Assembly: GCA_024867545.1 (NCBI GenBank)
Contig: JANFNE010000018.1
Span: 558,001 to 622,000, forward strand
Direction: 5' to 3'
From: Phytopythium helicoides
Taxonomy: Eukaryota; Oomycota; Peronosporomycetes; Pythiales; Pythiaceae
Length of the DNA stretch: 64,000 bases
Shown here: positions 31,298-40,595 of the stretch, piece after piece
How the letters are laid out: each line of letters opens with the position of its first letter
Numbering within the stretch: position 1 is the stretch's first letter
Translations under genes and position numbers: made by a program
The notes under the pieces: generated by a model
What the model was told of the DNA's origin: nothing
Seen by the model: only the letters and a program-made list of their open reading frames with translations
Databases searched by the model: none

Positions 31298-32915
31298 ATG
31301 CTGTCGTTCCTGCCGACGCTCGAGCGGCTCAAGCGGCTGCTCCCAGATGACGCGGCGTCGTCCGTGGCTTTGGCCTCTCTCGCGTGCGGGGCCGCGGCTG
31401 CGATCTATGTGGCCACGCGCCGCCATCCGACCGACACCCTCCAGGATCTCTACCGACCTAGCTCGACGCTGCCGGTCTTGGACAACACGCTGGACATGAT
31501 CAAGCACAACGAAGACGTCTACGACTGGCTGGTGGAGCACTGCGAGAAGGCTGGCGGCCGGACGTGGAGGCTCAAGTTCTACGGGAGGCCGACGATGTAC
31601 GTCGTCCACACGCCGGAGACCAACGAGGACGTGGAGAAGACCCACTTCGCCAACTTCGTGAAAGGAGAACGCCTGTGGTTCGTGCTCGGAGATATGCTGG
31701 GCAGCGGCATCTTCATGGTCGACGGAGACGCCTGGGCGGCGCAGCGCAAGGCGGCGAGTCACCTCTTCACGCACCGTGCGCTCCGCGAGTCGATGACATG
31801 GACCGTGCGCAAACATACGCTCGAGCTGCTTGCACAGCTATCGGAAGCTGCCAAGACGCAAAAACCGTTGGATCTGTTCCGCCTTATGAATCGGTTCACG
31901 ATGGAGACAGTTCGCCGAGCTTGCGTTTGGGTACGAGATGAACGGTGAGGCTGACGACGAGCATCCATTCCAGACAGCGTTCGACGCGGTCCAGATCGCG
32001 AGTCTCAAACGAGTGCTGTATCCAAACTGGCTGGTGCATCTCCGCAAGTTCTTTGGCATTGGGTACGAAGGAGAGCTTGCCCGGGGACTCAAGATCGTCG
32101 ATGAAGCCATCATGGGGATCATCAAGCAAAGTCTTGAGGAGCGAGCAAATGATCACGGTGCAGAAAAGGCGGTTCCATCTTCAAACGGAGGCAAGAACAA
32201 TCTTGTGAGACTCTTCCTGGATCATGCTGTACCTAACTCTGAGGCTGACTCAAGCGAAGTCGACCTCAAGACGCTGCGCGACTTTGTGATTGGGTTTCTC
32301 ATGGCTGGACGTGACACCACTGCCGAGTCTCTGAGCTGGTTCTTCTACTGTATTAGCAAGCACCCTGATGCAGAGCGCGCACTAGTCAAGGAGCTGAAAG
32401 AAAAGTGCCCTCGTCTTTTTGCAAGCAAAGAGGAATTTGCTTGTCTATCAATGGAGGAGGTGCAGCAGCTTGTGTACTTGGAGGCAGCTATCAAGGAAAC
32501 GCTGCGCTTGTACCCATCTCTACCACAGAACACTCGCAAGGCAGCTCGTGATACGGTGTTGTCGGACGGTGTGCTTGTTCCCGAAGGCGGATACATTTTG
32601 TTGGCAACGTATGCACTCGGTCGGCTCGAAAGCGTATGGGGGCCAGACGCCCGTGAGTTCAAACCCGAGCGATGGATTGATTCGACCACGGGCAAGCTCA
32701 TCAGTGTGTCTTCGTTCAAGTTCAACGTCTTCAATGGCGGGCCACGAACATGCCTTGGCATGAATTTGGCACTACTTGAGTCGAAGATTGTCGCTGCGGC
32801 TGTTTTGAGCCGGTTCCGCATCAATGTGGAACCAGGGCAGACCGTCACATATCGCCGCTCGATCACACTCGTGATGAGAGATCCGTTCATGGTCAAGATG
32901 GAAGTTCGTGAATAA
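31298..32915 (+). pseudogene. Cytochrome P450, CYP86/fatty-acid-hydroxylase type, one frameshift
   Basis: Inverted paralogue of the P450 at 22390-24014, starting at ATG 31298 with an N-terminal membrane anchor (SLACGAAAAIYVA). Landmarks: RKAASHLFTHRALRESM, AGRDTTAESLSWFFYC (I helix), KETLRLYPS (ExxR), FKPERWID and the heme loop FNGGPRTCLG. One +1 shift near 31908 (ACAGTTCGCC where the paralogue reads ACTTTCGC) splits the frame; without it the protein is 538 residues. All catalytic motifs are intact. Probably an ER-bound fatty-acid or related hydroxylase, substrate unknown. It sits beyond the two ankyrin genes, so the P450s form an inverted pair around them. Confidence 0.85.
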
Positions 32916-33075
32916 CGGAACTACCAAATAAAGCGCATGGATATTGCAAATGACATCGACATTTCACATGTAGCGGGCGTCTGTTCATTCATTACGAGAA
33001 ACACAGCGACCATGTCAGCAGCTGGGATTCAACCAAAAGTACTAGCAGTAATCACCCTAACAAAACTACAACAAG

Positions 33076-34984
33076 CTAAAGCGATCTGTGCGCGTAACCC
33101 TTCCCGATCTGCTGGAGCTTGTACATGACTTCAGCTGCGCTAGGTCGACGATTTGGGTCTAGTTCTACACATGCAGCACCAAGCTGGGCCAGTTCAGGTG
33201 TGCAGTAGTCCGAAAACTCCACACGAAGCATTCCAGTTGCGACGAGCTGCAGGATTGCTGTGTCTGTGAGCTGGATGCTCTGGCGCTTTGTATTTGCGTA
33301 CGGGGTATCGTGTGAGTCGAGTTCATAGAGAACCACTCCGAACGAGAAGATGTCCGCCTTGACGTCGTACTTCCCTCCCATCATGACCTCTGGTGCCATC
33401 CACAGCGAAGTGCCTACTCCAGCGGTTAGTGTCTTGTCACTTTGATGACGAGACACACCAAAGTCTGTAACCTTGGCGACAAAATTCTGCGTCAGCAAAA
33501 TGTTTTTTGACTTGAGGTCGCGATGCAGCACTGGCGGCTCAAAGGAGTGCAGATATACAAGCGCGTGGGCAACATCATGCGCAATATTAAGTTTCTCGTT
33601 GTCGAACCACGCGGTCACGGCCGTTTTGTTGGAACTCGTTCAGTAATGTGCGCAAATCACCGTTCTGCATGAATTCAAGAACGATGCAGACGTCAGCGAG
33701 AGAGTCCCATGCTACTCCGACCAGTTTAACAATGTTGGGATGATCGAGTTCCGCCATGAGTTTCGCCTCAGAAAGGAATGCTTCAACTTCTCGCATATCC
33801 TTCCTCGCACAGTTCAACAGCTTCTTGATTGCAACAGGCTCTCTATTGTAGGTGCCGCTGTAAACCTCTCCAAAGCCACCACGGCTGAGCAAGTGATCAA
33901 TGCTTACTTTTTCCCGTGGGATGCGTACAGCGAGAATTTGGTTATCATCCCACAAGCGAGTGACTGCACTCTCAGTTTCTGCCCGAAGCTTTTGACGGCG
34001 GTAAACGAGCGCTCCAAATCCAACTATTATAGCGCAGCCCAGAATTACTGGAATCCAAAAAAGCTTGTTGGAACTTTTCGACGTCAACTCTGTGTCATTT
34101 TTGATGGAAACTGGATTGGTCAGCCACTCGTTAATCCAGTCGTCTACCCATTCGCTCGCGACAGGTTTTATCATTCGTGCAACAAGGTCATCAGTGAGGT
34201 TGTTTGGAGGAAAGCAAGGTATAATGACTGAGCCGTATTCAGAACACGTCATGTACGGTTGTTCGACGGCTAAAGAAGCGGTGTGGACCGACAGTACCTT
34301 GTACGAAGAATTGCCGTTCATCCACGCGTGCTCAATAAGGTTAATCTCGGGGATCGCAGAGCTACTCCCACCTGTCCCCCACATTGGCGTGTGAAAATCG
34401 GATTCTTGTGACGAACTTGGCATCGCGACGCATCTAGCCGCAGACAACATCTGATCACCGGTGCAATACATACTAGATTTAGCAATAAATCCGTCAACCT
34501 GCACACAGTCGAAGGAGTCACAGCCAGCATCAGAAAACACGTCGAACGGAACCATGATGTCCGACATTGATCTGTTGTCCAGCGTTCTGATTTCAACAGG
34601 GTTGCTGTAGATGTCTATGGCGTAGCCGGAGTCCCAGAGTAGTCCCCGCTGAATGATCCCCGGCAAGTCGATGAAAGCAACGTTGAGGCCATCGAGGCGA
34701 CTTTCGACGTCGGCTGGCACGCTTGTCAAGTTTAGGGGATCAATCGTCGCGCCTTCGAGGTAGCGGATGTAAAGTTGCTGGGAAATATCGGACGTAGAGC
34801 CATCATAAAGGGCCAAGCGACGAGTAGGCGAGACTTGTATTCGTCTCAATGGCTTTGTCTTGCTAATGAGGTGATGAGAACAGAGAGTCGATATGGAGAG
34901 CTGGCAAAGCCCCAGAACTGCGAGGGCTATCGGAACGCAAGCCCACGCACCTCGCATCCGAGCGACCCGGTTGTAACCAGTCAT
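33076..34984 (-). pseudogene. Receptor-like TKL kinase with one frameshift
   Basis: Starts at ATG 34984 with an N-terminal hydrophobic signal or anchor (CVPIALAVLGLCQLSIS). An ectodomain of about 300 residues contains several cysteines and N-glycosylation sites. A membrane helix (FWIPVILGCAIIVGFGALVY) precedes a cytoplasmic kinase with GGFGEVYSGTY, VAIKKLL, LHRDLKSKNILL, TDFGVSRH and WMAPEVMM, all catalytic motifs present. One +1 shift near 33623 (GGCC) separates the N-lobe from the C-lobe; undoing it gives 635 residues. The topology suggests surface signalling; no ligand-binding fold is recognised in the ectodomain. Its DFG and HRD are canonical, unlike the soluble kinase at 10917. Confidence 0.85.
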
Positions 34985-35300
34985 GGTGTGTGGCCAATTC
35001 CAAAGTGACTGCAGGATTGCAAGAAAACTGGCGCCAGGGTTGAACCCACCGATTGGAGGGGTCACGAAAAGTCATGATCTGGCGATCTAACTGCTATAGC
35101 CAACGGGTTCTCGCCATTTCCAGCTTCTGTTCAGTATTTGAACTCGACTCCAAGTGCACGGCAGCCCATTCAATACCACAGTAGCTACACTATATCTAAC
35201 TAGATGAATGTAGCTTTCACAGCGAGTGCGGAATCCACAGTGGCTGCGGAACCCTGCGTCGCGCAGCGAGAGACTAGAGTCTCGTCGACTGCACACGTCT
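34985..35300. other. Promoter side of the receptor kinase and edge of the duplicated fragment
   Basis: Nothing recognisable except the flank of the kinase start and, at the right edge, the beginning of ankyrin homology. Confidence 0.4.
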
Positions 35301-35884
35301 TAATGCTAGCCGCTGGCTCCATCGGATCGCTCAAACTTGTCCAATTTCTCGTCGAGTCTGGTGCCGACATCAATGCAAGTAATTATCACCACAGTAGCCC
35401 GTTATTGCGCGCTGCGAGTGCAGGGAATTTTGAAGTTGTGGTATATCTCGTTGAGAAAGGTGCTGATGGGAATACTGTGGATAACCACGGGTGTTCCGTT
35501 TTGGACTATGCAGTAAAGTCTGGCTGCGTTCAAGTTGCGCAGTATCTCCTGGACAATGCAATTAGTGTGGAAGCGTCAGGGTCAACAGTTCGACGCCACT
35601 ACTCCTTGCTGTCTATCTTCACAGCGTGGAAATGACAATGCTTCTTGTCGATCGAGGAGCAAATATGGATGCGACCAGCCACTATGGAAAATACTGTGCT
35701 TACAGAGGCGGCACGATTGGCAGGCTATGGTGCTGACATCGTCAAGTACCTTGTCGACCACGGCGCAAACGTGAATGTTTCGGGTAGACAAGGGAACTCG
35801 CCGTTGCATTTTGCGGTCATCTCCAAAAGTGTTGAGACTGTTCATTATCTCCTTGCACATGGAGCAGACGCGAGCATCTGTTCG
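35301..35884 (+). pseudogene. Inverted partial copy of ankyrin gene B
   Basis: An almost exact reverse copy of about 585 bp of gene B (window 25795-26380), beginning in the AAGSIGSLKLVQFLVESGAD repeat and ending after HYLLAHGADASI. It has one -1 (TCGACGCC for TCGAACGCC) and one +1 (GGAAAATAC for GGAAATAC) difference from gene B. It has no start of its own and ends abruptly, so it is a nonfunctional duplicate. It lies about 100 bp from the 3' end of the laminin-IV gene. Confidence 0.85.
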
Positions 35885-35988
35885 ATGCCCATTCAATGCC
35901 TTTAGTGCGTATGTGGTATGCTCACAGAGTAGGTGAGAACTCTTTGAAGTGAGGGTTATATTTTTCCGTTGTTGATGAGACCAATTTT

Positions 35989-37363
35989 CTAGGAGTAGCA
36001 TTGGGATGGCAGTCCGTTCGGACCGTGTCGTAGCTGAACGGTGTCAATCGCCACGCTTTCACGACCCCGAGTGAAGTCTCCGAGGATACGAATGGAAGTC
36101 AAGGCTGACAACACACTCACAAGCTCGCACGCTGACGGCTGGGTCCACGGTTGGAGGATGTTCTTGGGATCCTTCACCCAGCCAGCTTCTGGGAGAAGGG
36201 GAAGTCTGAACTGAGTGACCGAGCCGTCGAATGTAAATGCGTTATTGAGGGGCATCGCAAGTTTCACACCAGAGTTCTGCGCGCAAGTGGAGCATTCGAG
36301 CTCTACTAAATGGCCTCGACCGTACAAGTTGAGATTGCTCACTTCAAAACTCCCTTCTGCCGAAAACAGTACAAAGTCCAGTGATCCTCCGTACGACGCC
36401 CACTGGTTGCCTAAGAACTTGGGTGGTGCGTTGAAATACCAGAGAACTGCGTCGTCGCCATCAGCACCATACATGTCGACTTTCGGGCGAATAACGTTGT
36501 CCATGCCGTAGATGTAGTAGCTGAGCTGGGGACCTCTAGAAATCGGCTGAAACGTTGGCAGTGTAGTAGTTACAGAAGATGCGGCAGTATTTCCCACAAT
36601 CGTCCAGTCGTCAATGTTCAGGTCGAAGGTGCTAGTGACGAGAGCTTCGTTTGCCGTTATCACAATGATTCCCTCTTTCGACGTCTCGACGTCATTCGAC
36701 ATTGTATACCGAAACTCGGCGTACTGCTCGACATCGAATCATCGCGTAAGAAAACGCTCCATCTGGCAACTAAATTGAAGATGAAGTGTACCTTTGAGTT
36801 GATTGGTGTGCCACCAAATGGAGCACGTGAAAATATAACTCGATTCTTCGATCCTGTGACAGTTGTAGGAACGCTAGTGATGGGAGTAGCAGCTCGTTTG
36901 GGCTCATACCTGCAAGAAAGAATCGAGGGTGAGTTCAATTTGATTGCTGAATTGTGACTAGAATTCACCTTGCTACCCGTAGTTGCTGTAAATCTCCGAG
37001 AGCTGGTACACGTCGCCATTCTTGGGCAGCGACGTGATCGCGATCTGCATCTGTGGAAGAAGTTGGCGTCGCAGCTCTCAGTTTTTTTTTTTTTTTCGCG
37101 CCGGGATACGTACCGCTTGGCCATCCAGATTGAATCCTTTGAGCGTAATGACAGCATCCTCTCCAGGCTGGACATGATAGACCAAGTTCCTCGCAATCGG
37201 TCTGCTCTCGAACACCAGAATAATAAGTTCCACGAAGCCAGCAAAAAAACAAACAAACAAATCCCAGCATCTCGAGCCCGCAACTCCACCTATCTGCTCG
37301 CACCACGGACGCCCACACCGCCCCACCAAGCACTAAACGCGTCACCAGCCTCCCGAACCGCAT
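35989..37363 (-). CDS. Secreted protein with a laminin IV (L4/laminin B) domain
   Basis: Five exons: 37363-37290, 37201-37114, 37050-36977, 36909-36792, 36723-35989; introns 63-88 bp with matching phases, giving 362 residues. A signal peptide (MRFGRLVTRLVLGGAVWASV) is followed by a cadherin-like strand pair (PGEDAVITLKGFNLDGQ, then IAITSLPKNGDVYQLSEIY) and FGGTPINSKYAEFRYTMSND, a pattern seen in oomycete surface proteins. The last exon is a laminin IV-type beta sandwich: TSTFDLNIDDWTIVG, then YIYGMDNVIRPKVDMYGA and LDFVLFSAEGSF. The end (RHGPNGLPSQCYS) is abrupt, and related proteins often continue with cysteine-rich modules, so the 3' part may have been lost. The intron at 37051-37113 contains a 15-bp oligo-A on the coding strand. 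Confidence 0.8.
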
Positions 37364-37451
37364 CCCAAAGTCCCAGGAAGCCCACGCAGCGCCAAGTGAT
37401 GCGTCGTTTCACGGTCTCGGAAACAGCCTGCGAAAACATCAACGCCGTCCA

Positions 37452-37470
37452 GTAGTTTACCGTAAACTAC
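37452..37470. promoter_or_regulatory. Perfect 9+9 bp palindrome in a divergent promoter
   Basis: GTAGTTTAC, one base, GTAAACTAC. It sits between the starts of the laminin-IV gene (37363, minus) and the small membrane protein gene (37508, plus), a good place for a dimeric transcription-factor site. Confidence 0.5.
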
Positions 37471-37507
37471 CGTCCGACGTCACTCCCAAAGCCGCCACCA
37501 AGGCGCC

Positions 37508-37759
37508 ATGGGGCTCTTCACGCCGTCGCCGAGCATCAACTACAGCTTCGTGGCGGGCGCCTACGGCGTCTTCAGCGCGCTGTTCCTGCTGCTGCTGGCG
37601 CTGCACTTCCACTCGCCGCAGGTCGAGGGCTTCTTCGTCGTGCTGGCGCCGTTCGTGCCGTGCTTCCTCTGGAGTCTCGTGGTGCGCCAGCGGTGGCTCC
37701 AGCAGCAGCAGCAGCAGCAAGAGCCCGCGGCCGATGCAGAGACCAAGAAGGACAAGTAG
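37508..37759 (+). CDS. Small two-helix membrane protein with polyglutamine
   Basis: 83 residues from ATG 37508, good start context (CGCCATGG). Two hydrophobic helices (SFVAGAYGVFSALFLLLLAL and GFFVVLAPFVPCFLWSLVV) are separated by a short loop. The tail holds a run of seven glutamines and ends charged (ETKKDK), suggesting a cytosolic C-terminus. Not recognised as a known family; size and topology resemble small ER complex subunits such as those of oligosaccharyltransferase, but no signature supports that. It shares a 144-bp divergent promoter with the laminin-IV gene. Confidence 0.6.
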   Translation: MGLFTPSPSINYSFVAGAYGVFSALFLLLLALHFHSPQVEGFFVVLAPFVPCFLWSLVVRQRWLQQQQQQQEPAADAETKKDK

Positions 37760-38092
37760 GCGGCGCTCCGGAGCTTGGAACAACCGCAGCAGGCGGATTC
37801 TCAGCCGAGTTGAGGCCCTCCCCAGCGCTCCACGCTGCGTTCTCGTCCCCTTCTCGTGTTCTTGGCGCGGGGCCTGCCCTCATGCCGCTTTAGAGCTCTA
37901 GTGACGTGGATAACTGGCAATACACGTGGCTGTGCATGTGGACGACGACGTTGACGGACCTGATGGCATGTGAGACCGTTGGGGGTGGTGGCCCACTTCA
38001 ACTTGGCGGGTGACGCCTCTTCACGTCCCGCGTGGCGCTGCGCCGCCCCCTCTAGCTCCCCAGCGTCCACCCGCCGTCTGCAGGAGCCCAAG
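37760..38092. other. Intergenic region
   Basis: 3' flank of the small membrane protein and promoter of DRC10; no other gene seen. Confidence 0.4.
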
Positions 38093-39417
38093 ATGCAGAA
38101 GCTCACGAATGTCGAGTCGCAGCGCATGATGGCGGTCATGGGCGACCTGCTCGACCGCCTCAACTACCTCACGTACGTGCCGCTGGACCCGCAGGCGGAG
38201 CTGCTCGCGGCGCTGCGCTCCAACCGCAGCCTGAACGCGGCCGAGCTGCTGAGGGAGCACTGGCGATGGGAGCAGCTCTTTGTGCAGGCGCTGGACGCCA
38301 TGGACAACAGAGCAGACGACATTGGCGATCAGGTGCGCGTCACGGCGCGCTCGCTCTGTCGGGACCTGCGGGACAACCCCGTGGCCGTCGAGACGCTCTT
38401 CCATTGCGGCATGAGCGCGCATGATCGGTCCGAGGACATGCAAGGCGCTCGTGCGAGCACTGTCGGAGCTCACGGACCTCACGCGGGCCCAGCTGGATCG
38501 CACGCTCGAGGATGCCAAGTCCAAGAAGGAGCTCATGGTGGTCGCTGAGAGCCGACTGCGGCAGGCAGAGGACGAGCGATCAACGATCCGTGACAAGTTG
38601 GCCGAGATGCGGCGGATCAAGGAGGAAGAAGTCGCGCTACTCGATGCGCAGGTGCAAAAGCTGCGGAACGAGCTGCACGCCATGAACCAGGTCAGTGGCT
38701 GCATGTCGAGGGATTGATGAATCGCTGGCTGCTTACTGCAGATCCGTAGAGCGCGACGCACGAGCTCAGCGTCATCGAGGCGGAGCTCAAAGAGGCTCAA
38801 AACAAGGCGCACGAGCACCACTCGCAGGAGATGAAGCTGCTGATGGACAAAGCCGCAGCTCTGCAGGTGCAAGCAGCCAAACTGGCGCAGGAGCACCAGG
38901 AGCTCGAAGAAGGCCTCCGAAAGAAGAAGTGCAAAGCTGCAGTTGAAGTCGCAGCAGTAGTTGACAAGTACGACGCCGACATGGCGGCTCTCGAGACCGA
39001 GATCCACGACGTTGAGCGCGTTCTCGAGTCTGAACGCGTCACCTGCCAGGAGCTCCACGAGCACTTTATCAAGGTGGGTTTGTGCTGCTGTTGTCGACAG
39101 CGTGGCCAAGATACTCACCAACGAATCTTTGAGCAGGTTGACGAAGAGCAGACTCGCATTGAGGCGGAGGAGCGCGTCATTGAGCAGATCCGCGCTCGCG
39201 AGCGCGAGAAGCAGCAGGTGCGTCGGTTTTTCTCCATGTCAAAGGCCAGGAAAGTCGCCTCACCCAACTCTGCCGCTCTTTGCGACTGCAGTTCATCCAC
39301 AGCTGCGCCACCAAGATCCAGAAGGTCTACCGAGGCGTGCTGTGCCGCCGCGAGTACGCCAAGATGGTGGCCAAGACCAAGAAGGGCGGCAAGAAGGGCA
39401 AGAAGGGCAAGAAGTGA
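38093..39417 (+). CDS. DRC10: Dynein regulatory complex protein 10 (IQCD) homologue
   Basis: Four exons: 38093-38690, 38750-39073, 39137-39217, 39292-39417; introns 59-74 bp. Exon 1 carries one extra base (near 38410-38425) that must be removed to join SAHM to the next coiled coil; the product is then 375 residues. It is a subunit of the nexin-dynein regulatory complex of motile flagella. Order agrees with IQCD: LTNVESQRMMAVMGDLLDRL near the start, long coiled coils, ELEEGLRKKKCKAAVEV and DKYDADMAALETEI, then an IQ motif (ATKIQKVYRGVLCRREY) and a Lys/Gly tail (KKGGKKGKKGKK) like that of animal IQCD. With DNAAF5 it points to flagellated zoospores. Confidence 0.88.
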
Positions 39418-39525
39418 CTTTGCGATAATCAAACAAATGCCATTCGAACCCATCCACATACATTTCGTCCTAGCCCACAAAACTAACTTTTTGACAAGCT
39501 TCGAGAAGGTGCCGAGTCGAAGGCC

Positions 39526-40513
39526 ATGGCGACGGATGGCGACCGCTTCGAGGTGCTGGAGGAGCAGACGCACTTCCCTCCGTCGCACCCGCAGCACCAG
39601 CAGGCGGTGAGCCGAGCGGAGGCCGCGGCGGAGCAGCAGGAGGAGGAGACGCTCGAGCAGCAGCTGGCGGCGCTGGCGCTCGAGGCCAAGGACGCCGACA
39701 AGGACGCGGAGCGCGCGACGGCGGCCAAGGAGCTGGGCAACAAGTGCGTGGGGCGGGGCGTCGAGGGGGCAGGAGGAGGAACTGACGGCTCGCAGGCTCT
39801 TTGGGCAGGGGAAGCTGCTGGACGCGGTCGAGTGCTACACGGCGGCGCTCAAGCTCAGCCCGGAGGACGAGGAGCTGGCCCACGCGCGGGTGAGGCCGCT
39901 CTCGAGGCCGTGCAGACGCTCTAGATCCGCACTGACAGAGATGTGCTACTGCTCCAGGCCGTGTACTTTAGCAACCGCGCGGCGTGTCTGCTGCGACTGG
40001 TGCGGGATTCTCACGGACGAAATGACAACCAACTAGAACTTGACGTCGAAGCTGTGCTGACGCCCAGGGCCGCACGGACGAATCGATCGACGACTGCACG
40101 CAGGCGATCGCGCTCTCCCCGACTTATGTGAAGGCACGAGCTAGTTGACTCGGCCTCGTTCCCAATAGCAGCAGCGATCTCTGACGACAGCTTTGTTGTC
40201 ATGGCAGGCGCTGCTGAGACGCGCGGAGGCGTATGAGAAGATCGACAAGCTGGAGGAGGCGCTGGCCGACTACGACGCTGTGCTCAAGCACGACGCGAAC
40301 GTCAAGACGGCCAAGGCGGGCCACGCGCGACTCACGCCCATCGTGGAGGAGCGACGCGAAAAGATGAAAGCCGAGATGCTCGACAAGCTCAAGGGCTTTG
40401 GTAACACGCTACTCGGCAAGTTCGGGCTCAGCACCGACAACTTTCAGATGGTCCAGGACCCCAACACAGGCTCCTACAGCATCAACTTTACGCAGAACAC
40501 GCAGGCAAAGTGA
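39526..40513 (+). CDS. TTC1: TTC1 homologue, TPR co-chaperone-like protein
   Basis: Five exons: 39526-39743, 39796-39889, 39958-39999, 40068-40133, 40208-40513, giving 241 residues. An acidic N-terminus precedes TPR helices (ATAAKELGNK, LLDAVECYTAALKLSPEDEE, VYFSNRAACLLRL, IDDCTQAIALSPTYVKALLR). The C-terminal signature matches animal TTC1 closely: RRAEAYEKIDKLEEALADY, EMLDKLKGFGNTLLGKFGLS and NTGSYSINFTQN. TTC1 binds Hsp70/Hsp90 and Ras-type GTPases in animals; partners here are inferred. The fourth intron appears to start with GC rather than GT, since only that junction keeps the conserved TYVKALLRR. The gene follows DRC10 by 108 bp and converges on the golgin. Confidence 0.9.
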
Positions 40514-40595
40514 GCTGATGGTCGGACGACAACAAATAGCCACGATAACCACAGTTCTTTTGTTACCCACACACTTAGCTACTCTCCTGTTGCGT

